Part shown: positions 1-8,512 of the stretch, piece by piece | How the letters are laid out: each line of letters starts with the position of its first letter | Position numbering within the stretch: the first letter of the stretch is position 1 | Source: Azonexus sp. R2A61 | Lineage (GTDB): Bacteria; Pseudomonadota; Gammaproteobacteria; Burkholderiales; Rhodocyclaceae | Direction: 5' to 3' | Assembly (NCBI RefSeq): GCF_021401135.1 | Contig: NZ_JACBFO010000002.1 | Span: forward strand, 909,587-973,586 | Length of the DNA stretch: 64,000 nucleotides | Notes under the pieces: model-generated | What the model was told of the DNA's origin: nothing | The model's input: the letters and a program-made list of their open reading frames with translations, nothing else | The model's database searches: none | Translations under genes and position numbers: made by a program

Positions 1-919
1 GCACCGCATCCGGCGCGCGCATCGGCGGAATCACGTTGATGAAATCGTAGGGCTGCTCGACCGGACCGGTCGGCGTATCGAACGTGGCGATCTTCCGGCC
101 AGGATCGATCGCCGCCAGCACCCGCTCGTAATTGATCTTGACCCCGCGCTGCTCGAACAACATGCGGACCTTCTCATGCACGATGGGCACGCTGAACAGG
201 CTCTTGTTGTTGGCGTTGTACACGATTTCCGCCTTGCCGCGATTGCCGCGACGCTGCAGGTAGTCCTCGGTGACGAAGGTGTATTTGAGCGGGGCGCCGG
301 CACACTTCATCTCGGTATTCGGCCGCAGGAAGACACCGACGCCGCCCCGGTCGGCAAACTCGGACATTGCCTGCCAGGTGGCCGCCGCCTTGGCCGGGCT
401 GTGATAGATGCTGCCCAGGCCGTTGCTGCCGATCAGTTCGGTATCCATGCCGGGGATCGCCGCATAGTCCAGCGTCAGGCCGGTGGCGACGACGAGGAAA
501 TCGTAGACATGTGCGGTACCGCTTTCGGTAACCACCTTGTTGCCTTCCGGATCGAATTCGGCGATCCGCTCCTCGACCAGTTCGACGCCGGCCGGCAGAT
601 AATCGCGGGTCGCCGTGACGACGTAGGATTCCGGCTTGATGCCGGAGGCCACCAGCGTGAATCCGGGCTGGTAGAAATGCGCCTTGCGGGCATCGATCAA
701 GGTGATCTTCGCGCCGTCCAGACGCGCTGCCAGCTGCGATGCCGCCGCCAGCCCGGCCGCCCCGGCGCCGGCGATGACGATGCGCGCCGGGGTTTTCACC
801 CTGGCGGCTGCCGAAGCACTCGCCGGCAACACGCCGCCCGCCCCCGCCAGTGTCGCAAATTTGATGAAAGAACGGCGATCCAGTGTGAATCGCCGTTCCG
901 TTTCGTGCGCTTTCGTCAT
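1..919 (-). CDS. Exported SQR/FccB-like FAD oxidoreductase, 3' end cut by window edge
   Basis: The gene reads leftward from ATG at 919 and runs off the window after 306 codons. A twin-arginine signal is visible (RRSFIKF, residues 15-21), followed by an FAD-binding Rossmann motif, IVIAGAGAAGL. A KCAGAP motif near residue 204 matches the active-site cysteine region of sulfide:quinone oxidoreductases. A good ribosome site (AAGGGAGG) lies 6 bases before the start. The likely role is periplasmic sulfide or polysulfide oxidation passing electrons to quinone or cytochrome c. It follows the sox genes but is separated from them by about 100 bases with its own promoter-like boxes. The choice between SQR and flavocytochrome flavoprotein is open because the C-terminus is missing. 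Confidence 0.8.
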   Translation of the reverse strand, partial: MTKAHETERRFTLDRRSFIKFATLAGAGGVLPASASAAARVKTPARIVIAGAGAAGLAAASQLAARLDGAKITLIDARKAHFYQPGFTLVASGIKPESYVVTATRDYLPAGVELVEERIAEFDPEGNKVVTESGTAHVYDFLVVATGLTLDYAAIPGMDTELIGSNGLGSIYHSPAKAAATWQAMSEFADRGGVGVFLRPNTEMKCAGAPLKYTFVTEDYLQRRGNRGKAEIVYNANNKSLFSVPIVHEKVRMLFEQRGVKINYERVLAAIDPGRKIATFDTPTGPVEQPYDFINVIPPMRAPDAV

Positions 920-954
920 GCCAGGCCTCCCTTGCCGTTGTAAGTCTGACGAAA

Positions 955-982
955 GTTATATCAACAAATCAGAAAAGTCTAA
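955..982 (-). promoter_or_regulatory. Putative sigma70 promoter of the SQR-like gene
   Basis: On the minus strand TTAGAC (982-977) and TATAAC (960-955) are separated by 16 bases, 36 bases before the start codon at 919. The boxes match sigma70 consensus reasonably; no experimental support. Confidence 0.45.
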
Positions 983-995
983 TATTTGAAATATT
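981..995. promoter_or_regulatory. Perfect AT-rich palindrome, candidate operator
   Basis: AATATTT-G-AAATATT has perfect 7-base arms around one central base. It lies just upstream of, and by two bases overlaps, the putative -35 box of the SQR-like gene, where an ArsR-type regulator could act. The nearby ArsR gene at 8174-8503 is the obvious candidate; this link is inference. Confidence 0.45.
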
Positions 996-1021
996 CCGAA
1001 ACGCCCGGTCGACCGCAAGAT

Positions 1022-1636
1022 TCAGCGCGGGAAGTACATCCGGCGCTTGTCCAGCGTGTAACTCCACGGCAAACCGGCATTCTTCCACCCGTTGACCGTC
1101 CGCTGCCCCTTGCCCGGCCCGGCCGAGGCCTTGTCCCCCTCAAACCCTTCGGCAACGCTGTAGACGCTGGCGTAGCCTTCGGCCTGCAAGCGGTCGGCCG
1201 CCTTCGCGCTGCGGTCACCGGAGCGGCAAAGCAGGATCACCGTCGCATTCTTGTCCAGCCCCATGGCCTGCAGGCGGCGGGCGATCTCGGCGACGAAATC
1301 CTGATTCGGTTCAAGCTTGTACATGGCGCGCTTGTCGTCCCAGTCGGTCATCAATTCCTGATGTTCGACAAAAGGCACCAGCGCATCGGCCGCCTCCGCC
1401 ATACCGACGTACATCGCCTCGGCACGGGTACGGATGTCGAACAAGGCCACCGTCTTCGGATTGCCCTGCTTCATCTCGAATGCCTGTTGCGGCGTCAGAT
1501 AGCGCCCGGCTTTCGAGACCTTGGCTTCGGGCAGCTGGCGCCAGTCGGTGCTGCCCGGCGCCCAGTCGCCGGCATGGGCGAGAACGGAAAGGAGCAGCCC
1601 GACACCGGCCAGCGCAGTTTTCAGGGGGCTCATCAT
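1022..1636 (-). CDS. Exported rhodanese-domain protein
   Basis: A 204-aa protein with a cleavable signal peptide (hydrophobic stretch about residues 5-20, ending AHA) and one rhodanese domain. The active-site loop is CRSGDRS at about residues 145-151, with the catalytic cysteine present. Rhodaneses carry sulfane sulfur as a cysteine persulfide, so a periplasmic role in sulfur transfer beside the Sox system is likely. The ATG overlaps the soxB stop (ATGA), which implies translational coupling and places it as the last gene of the sox operon before the SQR-like gene. A second ATG directly follows the first, so the start may be 1633. The physiological sulfur acceptor cannot be told from sequence. 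Confidence 0.85.
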   Translation of the reverse strand: MMSPLKTALAGVGLLLSVLAHAGDWAPGSTDWRQLPEAKVSKAGRYLTPQQAFEMKQGNPKTVALFDIRTRAEAMYVGMAEAADALVPFVEHQELMTDWDDKRAMYKLEPNQDFVAEIARRLQAMGLDKNATVILLCRSGDRSAKAADRLQAEGYASVYSVAEGFEGDKASAGPGKGQRTVNGWKNAGLPWSYTLDKRRMYFPR

Positions 1637-3354
1637 GCAATCCCCGGATTCTTGTCGGCGCCCTTGAGCTTGGGCATGTTCAATTCGATCGGCTTGATCG
1701 TCTTGATGTCGCGCAGGTAGCGGGCAACCACCTCCCAGATCGGCTCGCCGGCGCCCTTCGCTTCTTCGGAGACCGGCGCCCAGCCGGCCACCTTGTAGGT
1801 TTTCTTCGGATCGATGCGTTGACCGCGCAGCATCATGTCCTGGATGCGGCTGCCCATCTTCGCGGTCGGATCGCAGGTGTACTGCAGACCGCCGACGCGC
1901 ACCATGTCACCGCCCTGCTGGTAGTAGGGATCCGGGTTGAACAGGTTGTCGCAGACATCCTCCAGTACCGTCTTGATCGTCTCGCCGGTCATCATCGTGA
2001 CCGTCGTCCACGGATAGGTGATCGCCGTCTGGTCGAGCACGTGCTCCATCAGCACATCCTGCCCGGGCAGCAGCGAAGTCCCCCAGCGAAACCCCGGCGA
2101 GAAGGCAATCTCGGCGTCCTTGACCTTGAGCAGGGCATCGACGATGACCTGGTCGAAAGTTCCGTTGAAATTGCCCCGGCGGTACAGCGTGCCCTCGGTC
2201 ACCGCCAGCTTTTCGCCCAGTTTGTCGAGGTAGGGCGCACGCGCCTTGTCGATCAGCGTCTGCATGGCCTTGTCGGCCGGCAACAGGTTGGCGAACACCG
2301 GCAGCAGCTTGTAGCGGAAATCGACGACCTTGCCGTTCTTCACGTCGAAATCCATCACGCCGAGGTACTTGCCGTTGGAACCGGCGTTGGTCACCAGCGT
2401 CTTGCCGCCGGCGTTCCTGACGACCACCGGGGCCGGCACGCCATCGTGCGTATGACCACCGAAGATGGCATCGATACCACGCACGCGCGAAGCCATCTTG
2501 AGATCGACGTCCATGCCGTTGTGCGAAATGACGACGACGACCTGAGCGCCCTTGGCACGCGCTTCGTCGACCACCGCCTGCATGTTGTCGTCCTGGATGC
2601 CGTAGCTCCAGTTCGGAATCTGCCAGCGCGGATTGGCGATCGGCGTATACGGAAAAGCCTGGCCGACGATGGCCACCGGCACGCCGTTGATGTTCTTGAT
2701 CACGTAGGGCTTGAACACCGGATCGCCGAAATCGGTGGTCTTGATGTTCTGGGCGACGATGTCGACATGGCCGGCGAAATCCTTTTCCTCGATTTCCTTG
2801 ACCCGTTCCTCACCGTAAGTGGCTTCCCAGTGCAGCGTCATCACGTCGACGCCGAGCGCCTTGCAGGCGTCGACCATATCCTGGGCATTCGACCACAAGG
2901 CGGTACCCGAGCCTTGCCAGGTATCGCCGCCGTCGAGCAGCAGCGCTCCCGGCCGGCTGGCCTTCATGCGCTTGACCAGCGTCGCCAGGTGGGCGAAGCC
3001 GCCGACCTTGCCGTAGGTCTGCGCCGCCTTCTCGAAATTCAGATAGGTGAAAGCATGTGCCTCGAGGCTGTTCGGCTTGAAACCGAAGTGCTTGAGCAGG
3101 TGGTCGCCGACCAGATGCGGCACCTTGCCGAACTGGTCGCCAAACCCCAGATTGACGCTGGGCTCCCGGAAATAGATCGGCAGCAGTTGGGCGTGGCAGT
3201 CGGTGATATGCAACAGGCTGACGTTGCCGAACTTCGGCAGGTCGTACAACCGGGCGGCACCTTTCTCGGCCATGGCGAATTCGCTGTGCAGCGACATGCC
3301 GCCGGCGGCAGCCACTGCGAGCACCTGGAGGAATTCACGACGATTCATGCTCAT
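1633..3354 (-). CDS. soxB: SoxB, periplasmic sulfate thiohydrolase
   Basis: SoxB hydrolyses the sulfate group from SoxY-bound S-sulfonate in the thiosulfate-oxidising Sox cycle. The protein is 573 aa. It begins with a twin-arginine signal (MNRREFLQV) and carries the dinuclear-metal phosphoesterase motifs of the 5'-nucleotidase-like family: HITDCHAQ near residue 50, LDGGDTWQGSG near 160 and FGGHTHDG near 300. The start at 3354 was chosen because it opens the Tat signal and has AGGAACC upstream; a start at 3348 is also possible, and further upstream codons would bury the signal. It lies after soxX and overlaps the rhodanese gene. Length and motifs are normal for the family. Confidence 0.95.
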   Translation of the reverse strand: MSMNRREFLQVLAVAAAGGMSLHSEFAMAEKGAARLYDLPKFGNVSLLHITDCHAQLLPIYFREPSVNLGFGDQFGKVPHLVGDHLLKHFGFKPNSLEAHAFTYLNFEKAAQTYGKVGGFAHLATLVKRMKASRPGALLLDGGDTWQGSGTALWSNAQDMVDACKALGVDVMTLHWEATYGEERVKEIEEKDFAGHVDIVAQNIKTTDFGDPVFKPYVIKNINGVPVAIVGQAFPYTPIANPRWQIPNWSYGIQDDNMQAVVDEARAKGAQVVVVISHNGMDVDLKMASRVRGIDAIFGGHTHDGVPAPVVVRNAGGKTLVTNAGSNGKYLGVMDFDVKNGKVVDFRYKLLPVFANLLPADKAMQTLIDKARAPYLDKLGEKLAVTEGTLYRRGNFNGTFDQVIVDALLKVKDAEIAFSPGFRWGTSLLPGQDVLMEHVLDQTAITYPWTTVTMMTGETIKTVLEDVCDNLFNPDPYYQQGGDMVRVGGLQYTCDPTAKMGSRIQDMMLRGQRIDPKKTYKVAGWAPVSEEAKGAGEPIWEVVARYLRDIKTIKPIELNMPKLKGADKNPGIA

Positions 3355-3418
3355 GGAATGGTTCCTGAAAAAAGCCCGGCGAGGCGGGTCGCCCCGGCCG
3401 GACAAAATCACGCAAGGA

Positions 3419-4024
3419 TTACTTTTTGTTGACCGGGGACGCAGGGTCCAGCAGGAAGGCCATCAGGTCCTTGATCTGCTTTTCCGTCAGGATTTCGGCA
3501 TCGCCGTTGCGAGGCATGTGGCTGCAGGCATTGAAGGCCTTGGCGTTGTAGATCTTGCCCCAGGTGTATTTCACGACTTCCTCGCCGTTGCCGCGTAGCT
3601 TGCCGTATTCGAGCAGGCTGGGGCCGATCGTGCCGTAGGAGATCTCGTGATGGCTCATCTGGTGACAGTTGTAGCAACCGCCGCCGTTGTTGTAAGGCGT
3701 CTTGTCGGTCCAGGTCAGACCGCGACCGTTGACCGCGATCTTCTCGCCCTCCTTCCAGTCGCCGAGATACTTGCCGTCGGCCGGATAACGGATGGTCTTC
3801 ATCTGTTCGGCTTCGATCCGGGCCATTTCCTTTTTCGAAGGCAGCTTCTCGCTGGAACAGGCTTTCTGGAAATCGAGCTGATAGATGCGGTGCTTGCTGG
3901 CGATGCCGGTCGTCTTGAACGAGCGGTCCATCATCGCCTTGAAATCGGCATAGGTATCTTCACCTTGCGCCCAGGCAGCTGGCATGGCGACGAGCAGGCC
4001 GACGATGAGGCTGATTTTCTTCAT
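3419..4024 (-). CDS. soxX: SoxX, c-type cytochrome subunit of SoxXA
   Basis: SoxX pairs with SoxA to attach thiosulfate oxidatively to SoxY and carries away the electrons. The 201-aa protein has a Sec signal peptide (about residues 1-19, MKKISLIV...AWA) and one heme-binding motif, CYNCH, at residues 117-121. A methionine in the CSHMPR segment near residue 172 is the likely distal heme ligand. The N-terminal half before the heme is long for a class I cytochrome, as in several betaproteobacterial SoxX proteins. The gene lies 10 bases after soxA and before soxB, the usual A-X-B order. Confidence 0.93.
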   Translation of the reverse strand: MKKISLIVGLLVAMPAAWAQGEDTYADFKAMMDRSFKTTGIASKHRIYQLDFQKACSSEKLPSKKEMARIEAEQMKTIRYPADGKYLGDWKEGEKIAVNGRGLTWTDKTPYNNGGGCYNCHQMSHHEISYGTIGPSLLEYGKLRGNGEEVVKYTWGKIYNAKAFNACSHMPRNGDAEILTEKQIKDLMAFLLDPASPVNKK

Positions 4025-4034
4025 GGCGGTCTCC

Positions 4035-4838
4035 TTAGCGCTTGATGCCGGGGGTCAGCATGGTGCCGCCCTTGGCCGTGGCGGCCAGATAGACGGACAG
4101 GGCAATGGTCACGTCCGAACCGTAGATCGGCTCAGGCAGACGCTGCTGACGGAAACAGTCGTTCAGACGATGCTGCATGGTCCAGAACTCGCCGTTCGAG
4201 ACGCGATAGGCAGGCCAGCTTCCCCAGCCGGCCGCCGCCCCCTTCTGCGTGCGCAGATCGGGCAGGTCCTGCATGCGGATACGCTTGCCTTCCTCGCCAT
4301 GGCAGGTCGCGCAGGAGAAATCCATCGGCCCGGCGCGGAAGTAGAAGGCCATCTTGCCCATCTCGTACATCTTCTTCATTTCGGGATGGCGCATGTCGAC
4401 ATCGATCCTGGCACCGTTCGACTCGGTAACCACATAAGCCACCAGTGCGGCGACCTTCTCGCGTTCTCCCTTCAGGAACTTGCCGTCAACGATGCTCTTG
4501 GGTTCGATGCCCTGAAGGTTTTCCATGCAGGTCATCAGACGCGACTCCAGATCCTGTACCCGACCGGTGTCCTTGAAGTAACGCGGCATCTTGGCATAGG
4601 CGCCCTTGATGACGCCCGGCCCGAGGCCGAGATCGCAACGCTCGAGCGATGCCTGCTGCGGTCCACGCTTAGTTTTCCACAATTCCTCGCCTTGCGCCGC
4701 AACCAGTTCGGAAGGATTGCCGTCGGCCAGCAACTCGCGATACTTGGCGATTGCGTCCATTTCCGACGAAGCGGCTGCCGTGCCGGAAAGCAGCCCGCAG
4801 GCGAATCCGGCCAGCAAAATGGTGAATGTATGTCTCAT
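4035..4838 (-). CDS. soxA: SoxA, mono-heme c-type cytochrome
   Basis: SoxA is the catalytic partner of SoxX and forms the disulfide-linked thiosulfonate on SoxY. The 267-aa protein has a signal peptide (residues 1-23) and only one CXXCH motif, CATCH near residue 173, so it is the single-heme type; cysteines in the N-terminal domain (RCDLG, LMTCMEN) remain where diheme versions bind the second heme. The NDCFRQ cysteine near residue 225 fits the axial ligand that is modified to a persulfide in characterised SoxA. ATG at 4838 was preferred to GTG at 4841 because GGAGG lies 4 bases before it. A hairpin separates it from soxZ. Confidence 0.93.
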   Translation of the reverse strand: MRHTFTILLAGFACGLLSGTAAASSEMDAIAKYRELLADGNPSELVAAQGEELWKTKRGPQQASLERCDLGLGPGVIKGAYAKMPRYFKDTGRVQDLESRLMTCMENLQGIEPKSIVDGKFLKGEREKVAALVAYVVTESNGARIDVDMRHPEMKKMYEMGKMAFYFRAGPMDFSCATCHGEEGKRIRMQDLPDLRTQKGAAAGWGSWPAYRVSNGEFWTMQHRLNDCFRQQRLPEPIYGSDVTIALSVYLAATAKGGTMLTPGIKR

Positions 4839-4869
4839 CACGCCTCCATGGGTGTTTTACGTTATCGGA

Positions 4870-4888
4870 ACGGGGGTCGTGCCCCCGT
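4870..4888 (-). other. Intercistronic hairpin between soxZ and soxA
   Basis: ACGGGGG and CCCCCGT form a 7-base, almost all-GC stem with a 5-base loop. On the transcribed minus strand no T-run follows, so it looks like an RNA-stability or attenuation element and not a full terminator. Confidence 0.5.
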
Positions 4889-4918
4889 CCGTTTTTGTTG
4901 TGTCGCCGGACGGCAGGA

Positions 4919-5230
4919 TCAGTTGACCACGGCCTCGTCGGTCCGGCTGTCGCCCTTGTTGTCCTTCCACGACACGCTGACCTTGTCGCCCTTGGCGCCG
5001 CCCTTGAACTTGAATGCCAGGTAAGGGTTCTTCGACACCGCGGTGCCGAATTCGCTCTGCAGCACGACCTTGTCGCCATGCTTGGCCACCAGTTCGGTAA
5101 TGAACCAGGCCGGAATCACCGCGCCGTTGGCATCCTTGCGCTGACCGGTTTCCATTTCGTGGCTGATCAGCACCTTGACTTCAGTAACGCCATCCTTTGC
5201 GGCGGCGCGAATCTTCATCGGATTTCCCAT
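4919..5230 (-). CDS. soxZ: SoxZ, sulfur carrier partner of SoxY
   Basis: SoxZ forms the SoxYZ complex, the carrier on which sulfur intermediates of thiosulfate oxidation stay bound. The 103-aa protein shows the family's immunoglobulin-like beta sandwich pattern, with the conserved start KIRAAAKDGVTEVKVLISHEM followed by PAWFITEL and a central FGTAVSKNPYLAFKF. No signal peptide is present; the family is co-exported with SoxY through the Tat pathway. The ATG at 5230 has AGGAG 7-8 bases upstream; an in-frame ATG four codons later is also possible. It lies 39 bases after soxY and is followed by a GC-rich hairpin. Confidence 0.95.
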   Translation of the reverse strand: MGNPMKIRAAAKDGVTEVKVLISHEMETGQRKDANGAVIPAWFITELVAKHGDKVVLQSEFGTAVSKNPYLAFKFKGGAKGDKVSVSWKDNKGDSRTDEAVVN

Positions 5231-5269
5231 GTGTTTTCTCCTCTTTCTCTAGTCCGGGACAGGTCGAAA

Positions 5270-5737
5270 TCAGCCGCCGCAGCCGCCGAGCGTGACCTTG
5301 ATTTCCTTGGTCGCCATATAGAACTTGCCGCCGGCCTTGACCAGGGCATAGACGTTCGACGTCTGGCCCATCTTGACCCGGGTCTGCACGTTGGCTTCGG
5401 TACCTTCCGGCAGCGTGAAGCTGGCGGCCAGCGCGTTCGGGTTCTTTTCGACCAGGATGGCGACCATGGTCGTTCCGGCGATCGACGAGGCGACGCCGAC
5501 CGGCACCACGGCGCCGTTTTCGGCAATATCCGGGCCGGTCACCTGGACATCCTTGCTTTCGACCGGAGCACCAGCCCCCAGCGCCTTCAGCGTATCGGCC
5601 ATGCTCTTGGCTTCGAAAGCGGCCTTGTTCCAGTCCGCCAGTGCGACGCCCGGCTTGATGATGCCGGCGGCCGCGAGCGCGCCGAGGACGGCGGCACCGG
5701 TACCGGATTTGAGTACGTTACGACGTTGATTATTCAT
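5270..5737 (-). CDS. soxY: SoxY, covalent sulfur carrier
   Basis: SoxY carries thiosulfate-derived sulfur on a cysteine near its C-terminus. The 155-aa protein has a Tat signal (QRRNVLKSG, then a long hydrophobic Ala/Gly stretch) and ends in the diagnostic VTLGGCGG, which supplies the carrier cysteine on a flexible tail. The start at 5737 is set by the strong ribosome site GAGAGGAG and by the signal peptide. It lies between soxD and soxZ. The Tat signal here is expected to export SoxZ as well. Length and tail are typical, so the assignment is firm. Confidence 0.96.
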   Translation of the reverse strand: MNNQRRNVLKSGTGAAVLGALAAAGIIKPGVALADWNKAAFEAKSMADTLKALGAGAPVESKDVQVTGPDIAENGAVVPVGVASSIAGTTMVAILVEKNPNALAASFTLPEGTEANVQTRVKMGQTSNVYALVKAGGKFYMATKEIKVTLGGCGG

Positions 5738-5761
5738 GACTTCTCCTCTCAAAAATCGGGA

Positions 5762-6811
5762 TTACTTCGCACCGGAAAGAATCCACTTCACCAGTGTCTT
5801 GATGTCCTCATCCTTGACGTGCCCGTTCGGCGGCATCGGGATGGAACCCCAGGCCCCCTGGCCGCCCGCCTTGACCTTGGCGGCCAGACGGTCGGCCGCA
5901 TCGGCCTGATCCTTGTACCGGGCCTGGACTTCGTTGAGTCCCGGTCCGACGATCTTGCTGCTCAGGCCGTGGCAGGCCATGCATCCGGAAGCGTTGGCCA
6001 GCGTCAGTTCGGCCGACTGGGCCGGCGCCCTGGCGACGGCGGCATCGCCGTCGACCGTACGCACGCCGCGCACCGGACCGAAGCTGCGGTTCTGGTCTTC
6101 CAGATTACCATGAGCCGTCCGCGCATAATTTGGCAGTACCGAACCGATACGGACTTCCTTCTTGCAATCCTTCATGCAGGCGACGTTTTTCACGTCCGGC
6201 TTGCCACCGTTGCCGATGCCACCACGCGCTGCCGGCGCCCCGGGCCACATGCCGTGATTGGTGGTCATGCCGTTGCGGTTGGGCATCATCTTCTGCACCT
6301 CGGCAATGTTCTTGTCGGACAAGACGAAATCAGCCGGCACGATTTCGGCAAGGTTCAGGAAGTAGGCCAGGATCGCATACACCTCGTCAGGCTTCAGGGA
6401 TTTCGGCGCAGTCCAGGGCATGGCGCGCTGGATGTAATCGAAGATCGTCGAAATCGTCGCCACCTTGGTAAAGGTCGTGCGCTGCGGGATATCGCCCTTG
6501 ACGAAGCCGCCGACCCGGCCGTTCTTGATGTCCTCGTGGGTCGTTCCACCGATCAGCGGGGTAAACACTTCGTTCGACTCCCCGAAGGAACCGTGGCAGG
6601 AAGCGCACTTTTCCTCGAACAGGTCGTTACCCTGCTGAACGTTGCCCGACCCCTTGGGCAGCCCCTTGAAGTCCGGCCGGACATCGATGTCCCAGGCGGC
6701 CAATTCGGCCGGTGTGGCCTGTCGTCCCAGCTTGAAGGTATCGAAGGCGAAGGCGCTCGCCGTCAGCGCCAGCAGCGCCGCCGCGACAATGGATTTAGAG
6801 AACCTGGACAT
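5762..6811 (-). CDS. soxD: SoxD, diheme cytochrome c subunit of sulfane dehydrogenase
   Basis: SoxD accepts electrons from the molybdenum subunit SoxC, which oxidises the sulfane sulfur left on SoxY. The 349-aa protein has a Sec signal peptide (residues 1-22, ending AFA) and two heme sites, CASCH at residues 69-73 and CMACH near 265. A long segment between them contains two further cysteines (CMKDC) that do not form a CXXCH site. The start at 6811 lies inside the soxC reading frame, a 17-base overlap that suggests coupled translation. Having soxCD means thiosulfate can be oxidised fully to sulfate without obligatory sulfur globules, which is known for the family. Confidence 0.93.
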   Translation of the reverse strand: MSRFSKSIVAAALLALTASAFAFDTFKLGRQATPAELAAWDIDVRPDFKGLPKGSGNVQQGNDLFEEKCASCHGSFGESNEVFTPLIGGTTHEDIKNGRVGGFVKGDIPQRTTFTKVATISTIFDYIQRAMPWTAPKSLKPDEVYAILAYFLNLAEIVPADFVLSDKNIAEVQKMMPNRNGMTTNHGMWPGAPAARGGIGNGGKPDVKNVACMKDCKKEVRIGSVLPNYARTAHGNLEDQNRSFGPVRGVRTVDGDAAVARAPAQSAELTLANASGCMACHGLSSKIVGPGLNEVQARYKDQADAADRLAAKVKAGGQGAWGSIPMPPNGHVKDEDIKTLVKWILSGAK

Positions 6812-8144
6812 TGCTGACCTCCCCGCTTTCGACGACTTTCCAGGACTGGATGGCATTGTTGTGATAGATCGACTTGGTGCCGCGCACTGCACGCAACTGG
6901 CCGTAGGACGGCTGGACATAGCCGGTCTCGTCGATCGCGCGCGACTGCAGGATGGCCGGTTTGCCGTCCCACACCCAGTCGATGTTGAAACGGGTCAGCG
7001 CCTTGTTCTGGATCGGCCCTTCGAGGCGTGCCGTCTTCCAGTTGATACCACCATCGAACGAGACATCGACGCGGGTGATCTTGCCACGCCCCGACCAGGC
7101 GACACCGGTAACGTTGTAAAAACCGGTCTCCAGCAGCTGTTGACCGCCGGAGGGCGAAGTAATCACCGACTTGCACTCCTGGATGCTGGTGTACTGTCGA
7201 TGCATGCCGTCCGGCATCAGGTCGATGTAATGCACCGCCTCATCCTTGGTCGCGTAGGGCATGTCACCGACCTCGATGCGACGCAGCCACTTGACCCAGG
7301 ACACGCCCTGCACACCCGGCACGACGAGACGCAGCGGGTAGCCGTTCTCGGGCCGCAGCATTTCGCCGTTCATGCCGTAAGCGACGATGACCTCGCCGTT
7401 CTCGACCATTTCCATCGGGATGGTGCGGGTCATCGAGGAGCCGTCGGCGCCTTCGGCCAGCACGTAGCGGGCCTTCTTGTAATCGACGCCGCAGTCTTCG
7501 AGCAGCGTCTTCAACGGCACGCCGGTGAATTCCGAGCAGGACAACATGCCGTGCGTGTACTGCACGGTCGGCACGGCGACGTTGCCCCATTCGAGGCCGG
7601 TATTGGCGCCGCATTCGATGAAGTGGATGCGCGACACCGGCGGCAGGCGCATCAATTGATCCATCGTGTAGACCTTGGGTTGTTTCAGGAAGGCCGGATC
7701 GGAGCCGTTGATCATCAGGCGATGCTTGCTCGGATCGACGTCGTGCCAGCCCTGGTGGTGCCGCTCGAAATGCAGGCCGGACGGCGTGATGATGCCGAAC
7801 AGGCCCTGCAGCGGGCAGAAGGACACCGAAGCGCCACCGACGCGGGTCAGCCCCGGCGATTCGCGGCGCAACAACTGGCTTTCATACTTCGACGGCTGAC
7901 CGTAGGGATTGGTCGCCACCGGCAGGCCCAGGCTGGTCGTCCAGGGAGGCAGGTTCAGGATGTCGGGATCGCCCGCGGCGTCGGCCCTTGCCACCAGAGG
8001 TGCCGCCATCGCCGCCCCGGCGGCGAGGAAGCTCTTCCTCAGAAAATCGCGCCGCCCCGCGCCGACGGCCTTGACCTGTTCTTCCGACAGGAAATTTTCC
8101 GGTGCACGCCGCAAATGCCCCGGTTTCTTCGATAAATCAACCAT
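6795..8144 (-). CDS. soxC: SoxC, molybdenum sulfane dehydrogenase subunit
   Basis: SoxC is a sulfite-oxidase-family molybdoenzyme that oxidises SoxY-bound sulfane sulfur in a complex with SoxD. The 449-aa protein has a Tat signal after a 30-residue lead (GRRDFLRKSFLAAG), then the molybdopterin domain with RIHFIECGANTGLEW, where the cysteine is the expected molybdenum ligand, and a C-terminal dimerisation domain. The start at 8144 was chosen because GGAGGGGAG lies upstream; an earlier ATG at 8186 would overlap the ArsR gene. It follows that regulator gene by 29 bases and overlaps soxD by 17, so all are probably co-transcribed. Confidence 0.94.
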   Translation of the reverse strand: MVDLSKKPGHLRRAPENFLSEEQVKAVGAGRRDFLRKSFLAAGAAMAAPLVARADAAGDPDILNLPPWTTSLGLPVATNPYGQPSKYESQLLRRESPGLTRVGGASVSFCPLQGLFGIITPSGLHFERHHQGWHDVDPSKHRLMINGSDPAFLKQPKVYTMDQLMRLPPVSRIHFIECGANTGLEWGNVAVPTVQYTHGMLSCSEFTGVPLKTLLEDCGVDYKKARYVLAEGADGSSMTRTIPMEMVENGEVIVAYGMNGEMLRPENGYPLRLVVPGVQGVSWVKWLRRIEVGDMPYATKDEAVHYIDLMPDGMHRQYTSIQECKSVITSPSGGQQLLETGFYNVTGVAWSGRGKITRVDVSFDGGINWKTARLEGPIQNKALTRFNIDWVWDGKPAILQSRAIDETGYVQPSYGQLRAVRGTKSIYHNNAIQSWKVVESGEVSNVQVL

Positions 8145-8173
8145 TGAGATTTCTCCCCTCCGCTCGCTTGAGT

Positions 8174-8503
8174 TCAAGTGCTGCATGACGGGACACCTAA
8201 CTGCTCGCCAATGTCGCGGCTGGCGACAGTGATGGCGACGGTCCGGCAGATGTCCACGAAATTCGGATCGACGACACGGTAGAAAACACTATTTCCCTCC
8301 CGACGCCGGTCGACCACGCCAGCCCGATACAGGATGTTCAGGTGGCGGGAAATATTGGCCTGGGTCAGCCCGATCTGATCGACCACGTCGTTGACCGGCC
8401 TCTCGTCCACACACAGGCAGGAGAGGATGCGCAAACGCGTGGGATCGGCCAGCAGGCTGAAGTATCGAGCGACCTGCTCGAATACCTGGGTTGTCTCGTC
8501 CAT
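8174..8503 (-). CDS. ArsR-family repressor, likely Sox regulator
   Basis: A 109-aa winged-helix protein of the ArsR/SmtB family. The recognition region is NDVVDQIGLTQANISRHLNI at about residues 38-57 and the beta-wing is RRREGNSVFYRV. Cysteines occur at LSCLC (about 29-31), DICRT (about 84) and near the C-terminus, so thiol-based sensing of sulfide or persulfide, as in SqrR/BigR or SoxR repressors, is plausible but not shown. The gene heads the leftward sox operon and lies beside the divergent fcc pair, so it probably controls both. It does not carry the ELCVCDL metal site of classical ArsR. Confidence 0.85.
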   Translation of the reverse strand: MDETTQVFEQVARYFSLLADPTRLRILSCLCVDERPVNDVVDQIGLTQANISRHLNILYRAGVVDRRREGNSVFYRVVDPNFVDICRTVAITVASRDIGEQLGVPSCST

Positions 8504-8512
8504 ATCGTTCTT

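Noticed and set aside
1480..3432. A 650-codon open frame antisense to soxB
   Set aside because: The other strand encodes SoxB with all motifs. Long antisense frames are expected at this GC content, and the translation is His/Arg/Asp-rich with no motif.
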